A model generated the notes under the pieces. It was not told the origin of the DNA. It worked only from the letters and a program-made list of their open reading frames with translations, and did not search any database. A DNA stretch of 64,000 bases from Celeribacter marinus. GTDB lineage: Bacteria; Pseudomonadota; Alphaproteobacteria; Rhodobacterales; Rhodobacteraceae. The stretch spans positions 1,440,932 to 1,504,931 of the forward strand of contig NZ_CP012023.1 of the NCBI RefSeq assembly GCF_001308265.1, given 5' to 3'. Both the position numbers and the translations under genes were made by a program. This document shows positions 42,380-51,829 of this stretch, in pieces. The first letter of the stretch is position 1, and each line of letters opens with the position of its first letter.

Positions 42380-43132
42380 ATGAAGGTTATAGTGCCTGTC
42401 AAACGCGTGATCGACTACAACGTGAAGGTCAAAGTTAAGGCCGATGGCACGGGTGTCGATCTCGCCAACGTCAAAATGTCCATGAACCCGTTCGACGAAA
42501 TTGCCGTCGAAGAGGCAATTCGCCTGAAAGAAGCGGGCATCGTTGAGGAGATTGTTGTCGTCTCGATTGGTGAGAAAAAATCGACTGACACGATCCGCAA
42601 CGCGCTCGCCATGGGCGCAGATCGGGGCATCCTTGTTGTCGACGACCAAGGGGTCGACATAGAACCCCTTGCCGTTGCCAAACTCCTTGCCAAGATTGTC
42701 GAACAAGAAGCACCACAAATGGTGATCCTTGGAAAACAAGCCATCGACAATGACATGAACGCAACGGGTCAGATGCTGGCCGCCCTGCTCGGCTGGGGAC
42801 AGGCCACATTTGCCTCTGAAGTCAAAGTTGAAGACGGCAAAGCGATCGTGACACGCGAAGTGGACGGTGGCCTTCAAACCATCTCCGTTAACTTGCCCGC
42901 GATTGTGACCACGGACCTGCGCCTAAATGAACCGCGCTATGCGTCCTTGCCAAACATCATGAAGGCCAAGAAAAAGCCGCTGAGCGAAACCTCAACTGCC
43001 GACTACGGCGTAGATACAACGCCGCGTCTTACAGTTTTGACCACAGAGGAACCCGCCGCTCGTCAGGCTGGCATCATGGTTGCGTCCGTTGACGAGCTTG
43101 TGTCCAAACTCAAAGAGGGGGGCCTTATCTGA
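42380..43132 (+). CDS. etfB: Electron transfer flavoprotein beta subunit
   Basis: 250-residue EtfB, the AMP-binding subunit of the ETF heterodimer that takes electrons from acyl-CoA dehydrogenases and hands them to ETF:ubiquinone oxidoreductase. [17 protein letters not shown] and [19 protein letters not shown] are the family opening, and [25 protein letters not shown] is the core. The ribosome binding site AAAGGAG is strong. It overlaps etfA by one base (TGATG). Confidence 0.97.
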   Translation: MKVIVPVKRVIDYNVKVKVKADGTGVDLANVKMSMNPFDEIAVEEAIRLKEAGIVEEIVVVSIGEKKSTDTIRNALAMGADRGILVVDDQGVDIEPLAVAKLLAKIVEQEAPQMVILGKQAIDNDMNATGQMLAALLGWGQATFASEVKVEDGKAIVTREVDGGLQTISVNLPAIVTTDLRLNEPRYASLPNIMKAKKKPLSETSTADYGVDTTPRLTVLTTEEPAARQAGIMVASVDELVSKLKEGGLI

Positions 43133-44052
43133 TGTCCGTACTTCTCCTTGCCGAAGTCGCAGGCAGTGAACTTGCCGTCGATGCAACCGCGAAAGCCGTA
43201 TCGGCCTGCGCTCCCCTTGGCGACATCGCCGTTTTGGTTTGTGGCCCACAGGCCGCTGCCGACACCGCTGCGCAAATCAACGGCGTAACAAAGGTGCTTT
43301 GCGCCGATGACGCCGCCTATGCCAACGGGTTGGCCGAGAATATCGCTGATCTGATCGTATCTGTGGCTGCCGGCGTCACGCACATCGTCGCCCCTGCCAC
43401 AACAACAGGTAAAAACGTGCTGCCCCGCGTTGCGGCTTTGCTAGATGTCATGATGATTTCCGAGGTCATCGACGTGGTCGACGCCGATACGTTTAAACGC
43501 CCTGTTTACGCCGGCAACGCAATCCAAACCGTGAAGTCCGGAGATGCCATGAAAGTCATCTCGGTTCGCACGGCCACCTTCGATACCGCGGGCACCGGCG
43601 GGTCTGCATCGATTGACGCCACATCAGGTGCAGGTGACAAAGGTCTCTCCACATTCGTTGAGGACAAAGTCGCCGTTAGTGATCGCCCTGAACTCACCTC
43701 CGCAAAGGTCGTCGTCTCTGGCGGGCGCGGCGTAGGATCAGAGGACGATTTTGCAATCATCTCCGCGTTGGCCGACAAATTGGGCGCCGCCGTTGGGGCA
43801 TCTCGTGCCGCCGTCGATAGCGGCTTTGCTCCAAACGATTGGCAAGTGGGTCAAACCGGCAAAGTTGTTGCTCCTGATCTCTACATCGCCGTTGGTATCT
43901 CTGGCGCGATTCAGCACCTTGCGGGCATGAAAGACTCGAAAGTCATTGTCGCGATCAACAAGGACGAAGAAGCACCCATTTTCCAAGTTGCCGACTTTGG
44001 CCTTGTAGCGGATCTCTTCGAAGCCGTGCCTGAGCTGACAGGTAAACTGTAG
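43132..44052 (+). CDS. etfA: Electron transfer flavoprotein alpha subunit
   Basis: 306-residue EtfA, the FAD-binding subunit. The C-terminal region [43 protein letters not shown] (about 223-266) carries the FAD signature. Partner of etfB in the same transcript, which ends in a terminator 23 nt downstream. It can serve Mcd and other acyl-CoA dehydrogenases; this link is an inference from pathway knowledge. Confidence 0.97.
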   Translation: MSVLLLAEVAGSELAVDATAKAVSACAPLGDIAVLVCGPQAAADTAAQINGVTKVLCADDAAYANGLAENIADLIVSVAAGVTHIVAPATTTGKNVLPRVAALLDVMMISEVIDVVDADTFKRPVYAGNAIQTVKSGDAMKVISVRTATFDTAGTGGSASIDATSGAGDKGLSTFVEDKVAVSDRPELTSAKVVVSGGRGVGSEDDFAIISALADKLGAAVGASRAAVDSGFAPNDWQVGQTGKVVAPDLYIAVGISGAIQHLAGMKDSKVIVAINKDEEAPIFQVADFGLVADLFEAVPELTGKL

Positions 44053-44074
44053 GCTTTCATCCACCAAGACGCAG

Positions 44075-44103
44075 AAAGGCCCGCCAAATTGGTGGGCCTT
44101 TTT
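44075..44103 (+). terminator. Terminator after etfA
   Basis: AAAGGCCCGCC (44075-44085) pairs with GGTGGGCCTTT (44091-44101, one G-T pair), 5-nt loop, followed by TTTTTC. Strong intrinsic terminator. Confidence 0.9.
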
Positions 44104-44143
44104 CATGATTATACTCACATCGGCAAACTTGGAACGGCGCATA

Positions 44144-44974
44144 CTACCTTTTGATTGCGCTTAATGCCGTTTGGATGTCCGTTGCGGCACGCGCATGCAC
44201 GATCGGGCCTAGCATCTCCTTGGCTGCTGCGGCCTCCAGTTCCGGGAACGCCAATAGATCATAGCCTTGTTCAATCTCGTCTCGCGTCCCAACGATCTCG
44301 ACAATATCTTTGACCAATGGCCGGATTTCCTCGATCATTGCACGATCCACAAACAACGGATCTCCACTGATCACGTTCGTCGCGTCCTTGTCGTCAGGGG
44401 CATGATCGGACATCCACAGCAAAACAACGTCACCCGGAATGCGTTGCACCATCGTTCGCATCCGTGCGACCCAAGCGTCTTTCAACTCCTGACGGACCAT
44501 CGCGAATTTCTCAACCGATGCTGCTTCTAACGTACTCAAAAGATGTCGTGTAAAATTGAAATCGGTAAAGTCGATTTCACGGTAGATCGTTTTAAGAAGG
44601 GTCGATGCCCGTAAAAATCGATCATTGCGGCGGGGATGCACGGCGTAAAACCGGTTCGACATGTTTTGTGCACCCGTCATTTGCAACACGGTGACTGACG
44701 ATGCGTCACACATATCCATGACGGTCTCATCATTGAGAAACACATCTGTCCCCGCATTCACACACCCAAGGTTGACGGTCGTCATTTGCGCGCCCGCACT
44801 TACGAGATCGACAAAAGGAACAGGGACATATTTTCCGTATGTCTCGGTCCCGCCAAGAAAGGCGATATAGTCATCGCGCAGATCTTTTTGTGGTCCACGA
44901 AAGAGCAACTTGGATTTTCCGTATCGACACGGAAGATAGTTCAGAGACCCCTCTGAAGGATATTGATAAGCCAT
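44144..44974 (-). CDS. DUF6473 family protein
   Basis: 276 residues. The opening SLNYLPCRYGKSKLLFRGPQKDLRDDYIAFLGGTETYGKYV and the later NRFYAVHPRRNDRFLRAS match a conserved group from Rhodobacterales of unknown function. The pattern LGGTETYG, NLGCVNAG and LWMSDH could suggest an SGNH-hydrolase-like core, which is an inference. It is convergent with etfA and divergent from the hydroxyacyl-CoA dehydrogenase gene. Intact, start ATG at 44974. Confidence 0.72.
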   Translation of the reverse strand: MAYQYPSEGSLNYLPCRYGKSKLLFRGPQKDLRDDYIAFLGGTETYGKYVPVPFVDLVSAGAQMTTVNLGCVNAGTDVFLNDETVMDMCDASSVTVLQMTGAQNMSNRFYAVHPRRNDRFLRASTLLKTIYREIDFTDFNFTRHLLSTLEAASVEKFAMVRQELKDAWVARMRTMVQRIPGDVVLLWMSDHAPDDKDATNVISGDPLFVDRAMIEEIRPLVKDIVEIVGTRDEIEQGYDLLAFPELEAAAAKEMLGPIVHARAATDIQTALSAIKR

Positions 44975-45029
44975 TTAACCACCCACTGGTTTGTATTTCA
45001 CCCGAGATGGAGATTCGCACATACATGTT

Positions 45030-45039
45030 GCGAATTCGC
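45030..45039. promoter_or_regulatory. Palindrome in the DUF6473/dehydrogenase divergent region
   Basis: GCGAATTCGC is a perfect 10-bp palindrome, within TTGCGAATTCGCTAA, midway between two divergent genes. Possible operator. No partner repeat was seen. Confidence 0.3.
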
Positions 45040-45148
45040 TAAAGCCACAATTCATACCAAATTTTCACGAGTGCTTGCCACTCGCGGCCCTTGCACCACG
45101 TTCATGCCAAAGCGTAAGGTTCTAAAGTCATACAAGGAGTTCGGCACC

Positions 45149-46024
45149 ATGAGCATTACAACCGTAGGAATCGTCGGCGCCGGTCAAATGGGGAACGGCA
45201 TCGCTCATGTTTTTGCGCTCGCGGGGTATGACGTCCTGCTAAATGACATTTCAGCTGAAGCGCTTGAAAAATCCGTGGCTGTGATCTCCAAGAACCTTGA
45301 TCGACAAGTGAGCAAAGATAAGATTTCTGCCGCAGAAAAAGACGCAGCTATGGCGCGGATCAAGACGACGCAAACACTTGAAGATTTGGGCAAAACCGAT
45401 CTTGTGATTGAGGCCGCAACAGAGCGCGAGGATGTAAAGAACGCCATCTTTGCGCAGCTTCTTCCTCACCTGCAAGACCATACGATTCTAACGTCGAACA
45501 CCTCGTCGATTTCAATCACGCGTCTGGCGTCCCGCACTGATCGACCCGAGAAATTCATGGGTTTCCACTTCATGAATCCGGTCCCGATTATGCAACTGGT
45601 CGAACTCATTCGTGGCATAGCGACCGACGAGCCAACGTATAAACTTCTTCTCGAAGTTGTTGAGCGTCTGGGTAAAACAGCCGCAAGTGCCGAGGATTTT
45701 CCGGCATTTATCGTCAACCGCATCTTGATGCCGATGATCAACGAGGCCGTATATACGCTCTATGAGGGCGTGGGATCCGTAAAATCCATCGATGAGTCAA
45801 TGAAGCTTGGGGCGAACCACCCGATGGGGCCGCTAGAGCTTGCCGATTTCATCGGGCTAGACACCTGTCTGGCGATTATGAATGTGCTGCACGATGGCTT
45901 GGCGGATACCAAATATCGCCCCTGCCCGCTTTTGACAAAGTATGTTGAGGCCGGTTGGCTTGGCCGAAAAACACAGCGCGGGTTTTACGATTACCGAGGC
46001 GATGTCCCCGTCCCGACCCGTTAA
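45149..46024 (+). CDS. 3-hydroxyacyl-CoA (3-hydroxybutyryl-CoA) dehydrogenase
   Basis: 291-residue NAD-dependent dehydrogenase of fatty-acid or butanoate metabolism. The Rossmann motif GIVGAGQMG lies at residues 7-15, and SNTSSISITRLA and GFHFMNPVPIMQLVELI are family signatures around the catalytic histidine (in FHFMNPV). The start at 45149 has a strong AAGGAG site at 45134-45139; the frame is open further upstream but without support. Length fits the single-domain enzyme named hbd, paaH or fadB2 in other species. Confidence 0.93.
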   Translation: MSITTVGIVGAGQMGNGIAHVFALAGYDVLLNDISAEALEKSVAVISKNLDRQVSKDKISAAEKDAAMARIKTTQTLEDLGKTDLVIEAATEREDVKNAIFAQLLPHLQDHTILTSNTSSISITRLASRTDRPEKFMGFHFMNPVPIMQLVELIRGIATDEPTYKLLLEVVERLGKTAASAEDFPAFIVNRILMPMINEAVYTLYEGVGSVKSIDESMKLGANHPMGPLELADFIGLDTCLAIMNVLHDGLADTKYRPCPLLTKYVEAGWLGRKTQRGFYDYRGDVPVPTR

Positions 46025-46027
46025 ACA

Positions 46028-46909
46028 TTAGTCCGTTCGCCCACCAAGGGCGAGCGTGTGGCCGCGCAACCAATCCATGAATCCACGCGGATTGGCTTTC
46101 CAATCGCCAAGCTCGTCTGCAATAATCGGATCACCAATAATGGGCGACTGCGGCTTGTTCATCGAGCGCGCGATTTCGTGGAGCAATAACCCTTGCCGAA
46201 GCGTCGCTGAAATTTTGTCCGCGATTTGATAAAGACGCGTGTTGCGGCCTGGAAAATAGATTGGCAAAACCGTAGCGCCCGATTTCAAAATCATCTTTGC
46301 GGTAAACGGGTTCCACTCTTTCTCAACCACCGGCCCAAACAGGGTCTGCGATGTGGCCACTGCGCCGGCGGGAAAAAGAACGATCACGCCCCCTGACTTT
46401 AGCTGGTCCATTGCCTCGTTGCGCATCGTGATAGATTTGCGATGACTGTCCTCCTCGTGCGGAAAGGGCACGGGCAACATAAACGGATCAATTTCGGGGA
46501 TACCTGTCAAAAGCGAGCGCGTCAGAATTTTGTAATCCGTGCGGACCTGACCAATCAGCTCGGCCATTACAAGCCCGTCTGTCAAGCCGTGCGGGTGGTT
46601 GGCCACGACCACCAACGGTCCAGTCGTGGGGATTTTCGCCGTCTGATTAGGGGGCGTTTTCACCTCGATATTCATCACATTGAGGGTCTGGGTGAAAAAC
46701 CCGTGACCATGAGGCGCACCTAATTTTTCAAAACGACGAATACGGCGCAACAGCGGCAATTTCCCCGTCACCCACTCGATGGCGCGGATTATGACAATCT
46801 TGAACGGATCAGAAAACGTATTGGCATATGACAATCTGCGCGCATCATAAGGTGCAAAATCAGCATCGCGCGACGCGGCCTCGTCTGTGACGGCGTTCTG
46901 ATCGGTCAT
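46028..46909 (-). CDS. Lysophospholipid acyltransferase family protein
   Basis: 293 residues. The block VVVANHPHGLTDGLVMAELIG contains the histidine-aspartate pair in the NHPxG-type HX5D form seen in hemolysin-like PlsC relatives, and VIVLFPAGAVATSQTL carries the FPAG motif. It probably acylates a lysophospholipid or lyso-aminolipid in the inner membrane. The start at 46909 has GAGGG upstream; a start at 46939 overlaps the end of HPr. Last gene of the chvI-PTS operon, three nt from the convergent dehydrogenase gene. Confidence 0.82.
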   Translation of the reverse strand: MTDQNAVTDEAASRDADFAPYDARRLSYANTFSDPFKIVIIRAIEWVTGKLPLLRRIRRFEKLGAPHGHGFFTQTLNVMNIEVKTPPNQTAKIPTTGPLVVVANHPHGLTDGLVMAELIGQVRTDYKILTRSLLTGIPEIDPFMLPVPFPHEEDSHRKSITMRNEAMDQLKSGGVIVLFPAGAVATSQTLFGPVVEKEWNPFTAKMILKSGATVLPIYFPGRNTRLYQIADKISATLRQGLLLHEIARSMNKPQSPIIGDPIIADELGDWKANPRGFMDWLRGHTLALGGRTD

Positions 46910-46935
46910 ACTACCCTCATATCCCGTTGGAGCAT

Positions 46936-47211
46936 TCACATGCCTTCGCCAAATCGGTCCTTGATCAATGCTTCAAGTGCATCAGCGAGCACATCGGCTT
47001 GCGGACCACTCGTCGTCACATCAATAGTGGTTCCCTTGGAAGCTGCCAACATCAAAAGCCCCATGATGCTATCGCCGCCCGTGCACATTCCATCCTTACA
47101 AACCTCAGCCGAAGCATCAAATTCCTCAACCTTTTCAACAAACTTGGCAGACGCGCGCGCGTGCAAACCTTTGACGTTGATAATCTCGTGGGTGCGAAAA
47201 ACTGACGACAT
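46936..47211 (-). CDS. HPr-family phosphocarrier protein
   Basis: 91 residues. The active histidine is His17 in GLHARASAKF, and the regulatory serine site is in GGDSIMGLLMLAAS, typical of an HPr that HprK can phosphorylate. The start at 47211 (ATG, AGGA upstream) was preferred over a TTG two codons earlier. It follows the EIIA gene after 23 nt. With EIIA-Man, HprK and RapZ it forms a permease-less regulatory PTS; enzyme I must be encoded elsewhere. Confidence 0.93.
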   Translation of the reverse strand: MSSVFRTHEIINVKGLHARASAKFVEKVEEFDASAEVCKDGMCTGGDSIMGLLMLAASKGTTIDVTTSGPQADVLADALEALIKDRFGEGM

Positions 47212-47234
47212 GTTCAATCCTAACTTTTGCGGCC

Positions 47235-47627
47235 CTATTGACCGGCGACATCGAAACTGTCGATGTACTTGCGCCCTGCAACGAGCGCTTTTGACACGGC
47301 TTCATCGACCGTTGTATGGCGCGATTTTGCAAGCTTGATCAGCATCGGCAAATTGGCCCCATAAATGATTTTTCGGTCACTATGATGGCAGGCAAGCAAG
47401 GATAAATTGGATGGGCTGCCACCAAACATATCGGTCACCACGACCACGCCGCTTCCGGTATCTACGGCATCAGCGGCCAAGCAGATTTCTTGTTGCTTGC
47501 TGACACGATCATGGTCTGGGGCGATTGCGATGGCCTCAATCCCTGACTGTTTGCCGACAACATGCTCGACGGCGGCAAGATATTCTTGGGCCAGCCCACC
47601 ATGTGCGACGATGACAATTCCGATCAC
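47235..47627 (-). CDS. PTS EIIA, mannose/ManX type
   Basis: 130-residue single-domain EIIA of the mannose family. The N terminus [12 protein letters not shown] holds the phosphorylated His9, and [18 protein letters not shown] is the family motif. The GTG start (47625-47627) overlaps the rapZ stop by four bases (GTGA). No EIIB, EIIC or EIID is seen, so the protein likely regulates rather than transports sugar. In alphaproteobacteria this gene lies beside HprK and HPr. Confidence 0.93.
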   Translation of the reverse strand: MIGIVIVAHGGLAQEYLAAVEHVVGKQSGIEAIAIAPDHDRVSKQQEICLAADAVDTGSGVVVVTDMFGGSPSNLSLLACHHSDRKIIYGANLPMLIKLAKSRHTTVDEAVSKALVAGRKYIDSFDVAGQ

Positions 47628-48553
47628 GCCAACGTCCCCGTTTCTTTCTCGGGCGCGGTCAAATCGCGCCGTTCCATTTCCCGATGCCTAACTGACACTC
47701 GAGAGCCACGTTCCGCAAGAGCCTGTGACAAGTTTTCCGCAAGAGTGACGGAACGATGTTGCCCGCCGGTGCACCCAAACGCGATTGACAGGTGGCGTTT
47801 CCCCTCTTCTTCATATGCTGGCAAAAGCAATTCCGTAAGGTCACACACTTTTTCGAAAAATGCAGCGTAACGCGGGTCGGCCTCGACATAGGCACGCACC
47901 TTTTCGTCTAGCCCGTTCAAGCCACGCAGACTTTCTTCCCAATACGGATTGGCAAGAAATCTTACGTCGAACACCATATCGACACCACGCGGCATGCCGC
48001 GTTTGTAGGAAAAGGACTGTACTGAAATCGCCATATTGGCGCGGTCATCGGCGGCGAACCACCGTTCGACCTCGTCGCGCAATTGGTGCGGCGTCAATTC
48101 GGATGTATCGATTAAAATATCCGCGCGGGTGCGGATCGGAAGCAAAAGGTCTTTCTCTCGGCCGACACCGACAAGGGCAGTTTCCGCAGGTGCCAACGGA
48201 TGACGGCGACGCGTTTCCGAATACCGCCGCACCAGTGCATCCACCGACGCGTCGAGGTAAAGTAGCTCGACCTCATAAGTCGAACTGCCCGTGAGGCCGT
48301 CAATCACCTCAATCATACCTGCAATTGAGAAGTCACGGTTTCGCACATCGACCCCGAGCGCGAGTGGACGACGCGTTCCACCTGCTTCAAGTAACCTTGG
48401 CACGATAGACAACGGTAAATTGTCGATCGTCTCGTACCCTAAATCCTCAAGAACGTTAATCGCGGTCGAACGACCGGCTCCCGATGGTCCTGTCACCAAC
48501 ACTACGCGGTGGCGCGGCGCCATTATGCTTATTGCCTTACCGTCTTCGGTCAC
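47624..48553 (-). CDS. rapZ: RNase adapter protein RapZ (nucleotide-binding)
   Basis: 309 residues. The N-terminal Walker [10 protein letters not shown] (about 22-30) is followed by a C-terminal RapZ domain with [17 protein letters not shown]. In E. coli RapZ controls GlmZ decay and so glucosamine-6-phosphate synthesis. The start was set at GTG 48553: AAAGGAGG lies 9 nt upstream and it overlaps the hprK stop as GTGA. An ATG at 48577 lies upstream of that ribosome binding site and is less likely. Overlaps the EIIA gene in the same way. Confidence 0.9.
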   Translation of the reverse strand: MTEDGKAISIMAPRHRVVLVTGPSGAGRSTAINVLEDLGYETIDNLPLSIVPRLLEAGGTRRPLALGVDVRNRDFSIAGMIEVIDGLTGSSTYEVELLYLDASVDALVRRYSETRRRHPLAPAETALVGVGREKDLLLPIRTRADILIDTSELTPHQLRDEVERWFAADDRANMAISVQSFSYKRGMPRGVDMVFDVRFLANPYWEESLRGLNGLDEKVRAYVEADPRYAAFFEKVCDLTELLLPAYEEEGKRHLSIAFGCTGGQHRSVTLAENLSQALAERGSRVSVRHREMERRDLTAPEKETGTLA

Positions 48554-49011
48554 GCGATCCGGCCTCCTTTGAGCCATTGGATCAAAGCGGGAGCAAACTG
48601 TGGCCCATCCACTTTGTAAAACAAGGGAATCGAAACACCAATAACGCGCTCATTTCGCACCGGAGGCAAGCGTTCATCCTCGATTTTTGATAGATCAATG
48701 ATAGCACGAACGCGGCAGGCATCAAACGGTGTTGCACTCAGTATCCCGATACCGCGCGCCTCTATTTGCCCCTTTATGGTCGGGGGCGCGGTCGCGATCA
48801 CCGCCTCTGCGTCATCATCGGTGCGCAACAGTGTTTGATCATCACAGACGAGCGTGGCACCCAATGCCATCAGGGTCAAAGATAGCGTAGACTTTCCACT
48901 GCCCGATGGTCCGACAATCAGTAGCCCCGCGGACGGTGTAAGTGCCACACAACTGGCGTGACACAACTTTGCGGGTGCGGAGTTTGGGGACGTAAAACCC
49001 AAACCACTCAC
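48550..49011 (-). CDS. hprK: HPr kinase/phosphorylase, short alphaproteobacterial form
   Basis: 153 residues, about half the length of the Gram-positive enzyme because the N-terminal domain is absent; this is normal in alphaproteobacteria. Walker [10 protein letters not shown] at 34-42, and GIGILSATP lies in the HprK signature region. It phosphorylates HPr on serine. The GTG start overlaps the chvG stop by four bases, and its stop overlaps rapZ. Neighbours chvG and EIIA-Man support the assignment. Confidence 0.9.
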   Translation of the reverse strand: MSGLGFTSPNSAPAKLCHASCVALTPSAGLLIVGPSGSGKSTLSLTLMALGATLVCDDQTLLRTDDDAEAVIATAPPTIKGQIEARGIGILSATPFDACRVRAIIDLSKIEDERLPPVRNERVIGVSIPLFYKVDGPQFAPALIQWLKGGRIA

Positions 49012-50729
49012 ACTGGCAGACCAACCACGAAACGCGCACCCAGCGGCTCAGACGTGATGTCAGCATCAGTCGGGCGAATATTTTCCGCCCAGATCACGCC
49101 TCCATGTGCCTCGACGATCTGTTTAGAGATCGCCAAACCAAGGCCCGAGTTGTTGCCAAACTGCCCTTCGGGGCGTTCTGAATAGAACCGCTTAAAGATT
49201 TTTGACAAGGCTTGATCTGGGATGCCCGGTCCTGTGTCCTCGACAACGACGAGCACTCTGCTGTCGCGCTTACGCACCCAAACACGTATCGCATCGCCGT
49301 CTTCGCAAAATGATACCGCATTGGTGATCAAATTTACGAAAACTTGAGCAAGGCGCGCCTCAAGACCGGCAACAATGATCGGCTCATCCGGCAAGTCGGC
49401 AATAAAATCGACACCTTTCTCTTGCGCATCCTGACCGAGGAACTCGGTCAAATTGGACAGCATCTTGAGAAGGTTAAATTCTTCCTCTTCTTCCTTGACC
49501 AGCTCACTATCAAGGCGTGATGCATTAGAGATATCGGAGACAAGGCGATCAAGGCGGCGCACATCATGTTCAATCACATCAAGCAATTTGATGCGATGCT
49601 CTTCTTTTTTGACCATCCGCAGCGACCCAACAGCGGAGCGAAGTGACGCTAATGGGTTTTTGATTTCGTGCGCCACGTCTGCGGCGAATTGTTCGTTTGC
49701 GTCAATCCGGTCATAGAGTGCAGAGACCATTCCGCGTAAAGCACTGGACAGACGGCCAATTTCGTCGGGCCGCCCTGACAGATCAGGAATGCGCACGCGT
49801 CCTGGCGATACCTTACGACTATTTTTGTCCCGACCAACTTCGGCCGCTGCGGCAAGATCCGCAAGGGGGTTTGCGATTGTTGAGGCAAGTACGAGGCTCA
49901 ATCCGATCGACACGAGAATAGCGATGATAAACACCTGTAAAATCTGCTCACGCTCGACACGAACAAGCTCGTCAATTTCGCCCTCAGCGGAGACCAACCC
50001 CACAACGCCCACGGTTTCAATTCCGTTTTCGCCTTGTAGCGTAATCGGGGCCGCAACGGCAAAAACCGTCGAACCAGTGTTGGAAAGCCCTGTGTCGACG
50101 CCGATCTGATTGGCAAGAGCTCCATCAATCAAGGGGGCAACATTGGCCGCATCATCATGTGCGAGGTTGCCCTCGTGCGCCCCCCCTGCCGACGAAAACG
50201 TCATCGCAGTCCACACCTTGTTCAAAAAATCGGAGATGACGGTCGGACGGCCACCATTGGTATATCCCGCGAGACCCGATGGGCTAAGGCGCGGCTTACC
50301 CAAGGTCGAGGCCACCAATTCACCCTGCGCATCGTACAAAAACACATTCTCGCGCAACGGGATTTCGAGAACCGCCATGACGGCTTCATCTTGCGCGGTA
50401 ATCTCCGGTGTACCGTTGGCGGTTGCTTCAAGCATGTCGGCGATAAGCGCCGCCTCTGTCACCATCGCGATTTCGCGCTGTGTCACGAGACTATCGCGAA
50501 ACGGGTTCAGATAGAGGATGCCCGCCACCATCAAAATGATCGCAACGAGGTTAAAGGTGATAATCTTTTGCGCCAAGGGCGACCGATTTACAGCAATGAA
50601 TTTGCGTCGAGCACGCTTTTCGCGCAAATCGATGTCGGAAATTTTTGGCGCAATCCAATCATCGCCAAGGACAACATCCGTATCCTTGGCGCGTTTGCGT
50701 GATCCATCAACTCGGGAGGACAGTGACAT
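49008..50729 (-). CDS. chvG: Sensor histidine kinase ChvG
   Basis: 573 residues. A cytoplasmic N terminus of about 55 residues, a membrane helix (KIITFNLVAIILMVAGILYL), a periplasmic sensor domain, a second helix near 260-285 (VFIIAILVSIGLSLVLAS), HAMP, then HisKA with the phosphorylated His354 in DVAHEIKNPL and a HATPase with DTGPGIP and SGLGLAI. It pairs with ChvI and, in other alphaproteobacteria, senses acid and envelope stress. It follows chvI after 9 nt and overlaps hprK by four bases. Confidence 0.93.
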   Translation of the reverse strand: MSLSSRVDGSRKRAKDTDVVLGDDWIAPKISDIDLREKRARRKFIAVNRSPLAQKIITFNLVAIILMVAGILYLNPFRDSLVTQREIAMVTEAALIADMLEATANGTPEITAQDEAVMAVLEIPLRENVFLYDAQGELVASTLGKPRLSPSGLAGYTNGGRPTVISDFLNKVWTAMTFSSAGGAHEGNLAHDDAANVAPLIDGALANQIGVDTGLSNTGSTVFAVAAPITLQGENGIETVGVVGLVSAEGEIDELVRVEREQILQVFIIAILVSIGLSLVLASTIANPLADLAAAAEVGRDKNSRKVSPGRVRIPDLSGRPDEIGRLSSALRGMVSALYDRIDANEQFAADVAHEIKNPLASLRSAVGSLRMVKKEEHRIKLLDVIEHDVRRLDRLVSDISNASRLDSELVKEEEEEFNLLKMLSNLTEFLGQDAQEKGVDFIADLPDEPIIVAGLEARLAQVFVNLITNAVSFCEDGDAIRVWVRKRDSRVLVVVEDTGPGIPDQALSKIFKRFYSERPEGQFGNNSGLGLAISKQIVEAHGGVIWAENIRPTDADITSEPLGARFVVGLPV

Positions 50730-50738
50730 GCTCGCCCC

Positions 50739-51440
50739 TTATTCCTCGTTGTAGCGATAACCGATGCCGTAAAGCGTCTCGATTGCGGAAAAATCGGAAT
50801 CTACCGTGCGCATTTTTTTGCGTAGGCGTTTGATGTGACTATCGATTGTACGATCGTCTACGTAAACCTGATCGTCGTAGGCCACATCCATCAGCTGATC
50901 GCGGGACTTCACAAAACCGGGCCGCTGCGCCAACGCTTGCAGCAAAAGGAATTCCGTCACTGTAAGTGTAACATCCTTCCCCTTCCACCGCACGGCATGC
51001 CGCAATGGATCCATGACCAACTCGCCACGCTCCATCAATTTGGTTTCTTCGGTTTCCGCAACCTCAACACCGTCAAGGGCCTCTTGACGCCGCAAGAGTG
51101 CACGAATCCGCTCGACCAACAGGCGCTGTGAAAACGGCTTTTTCACATAGTCGTCGGCTCCCATGCGCAGACCAAGCACCTCGTCGATCTCATCATCCTT
51201 TGATGTTAGAAAAATCACAGGCATATTTGTTTTTTGCCGCACGCGCTGCAGCAAATCCATCCCGTCCATACGCGGCATCTTGATGTCAAACACCGCCATA
51301 TCGGGAAGCTTTTTGTTAAAAGCATCTAGGGCTGATTGACCATCATTATATGTTTCGACCTCGAACCCTTCGGCTTCGAGTGTCATAGAGACGGACGTGA
51401 GGATATTCCGGTCGTCATCGACCAAGGCGATCCGAGACAT
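50739..51440 (-). CDS. chvI: Response regulator ChvI
   Basis: 233 residues. Receiver domain with the phosphoacceptor Asp52 in [11 protein letters not shown] and Lys in KKPFSQRLL; OmpR-type winged helix in the C-terminal half ([41 protein letters not shown]). First gene of the operon with chvG, hprK, rapZ, EIIA, HPr and the acyltransferase. Divergent from pckA, which is a known arrangement in this class. Confidence 0.94.
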   Translation of the reverse strand: MSRIALVDDDRNILTSVSMTLEAEGFEVETYNDGQSALDAFNKKLPDMAVFDIKMPRMDGMDLLQRVRQKTNMPVIFLTSKDDEIDEVLGLRMGADDYVKKPFSQRLLVERIRALLRRQEALDGVEVAETEETKLMERGELVMDPLRHAVRWKGKDVTLTVTEFLLLQALAQRPGFVKSRDQLMDVAYDDQVYVDDRTIDSHIKRLRKKMRTVDSDFSAIETLYGIGYRYNEE

Positions 51441-51829
51441 GTTCGGTTTCCTTCAACTGCTCAATAGTTTCGTTTTTTGCTCATTCGTTTTGTCAGGCAT
51501 ATTCATCCAGACACCTATTCAAATCAAGTGAAACCGCGAATCACTGCGTAGATGGACTCATTGAAATGCTAAAAAATTCAATGTTTGACTAATTTGCCTC
51601 ACTTATTATCTCAAACGCGCTCATTTCCTTGGGCCACGCGGCAAATCTGCACCGTGATTGCGCTAACCCCATTATGGTTGCGCTAACTTTGACTTGGCTC
51701 CTGTTTACGGACGATTTTCGCGTGCTATAGCCTTCATGTCTCTCGGCCACGATAGACCGCGAATGGCCCTTCGCGTTATTATTTTAGACATCAGGACGCC
51801 CACATTGGCGGGGCGGGGAGCTTGGAACT
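51441..51829. other. chvI-pckA divergent control region
   Basis: 389 bp without a gene. The chvI side is AT-rich (about 51460-51610, with AAAAAATTCAATG-like stretches). The pckA side contains a direct repeat TTGCGCTAAC at 51658-51667 and 51678-51687. A short plus-strand frame here (51694-51885) is not convincing. No strong promoter could be assigned by eye. Confidence 0.55.
51658..51687 (+). repeat. Direct repeat TTGCGCTAAC upstream of pckA
   Basis: The 10-mer TTGCGCTAAC appears twice, start to start 20 bp, about two helical turns, so both lie on the same DNA face. The second copy reads GTT-N5-AAC. It resembles half-sites of LacI-family regulators. Likely an operator for pckA, but the regulator is not known from the sequence. 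Confidence 0.5.
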
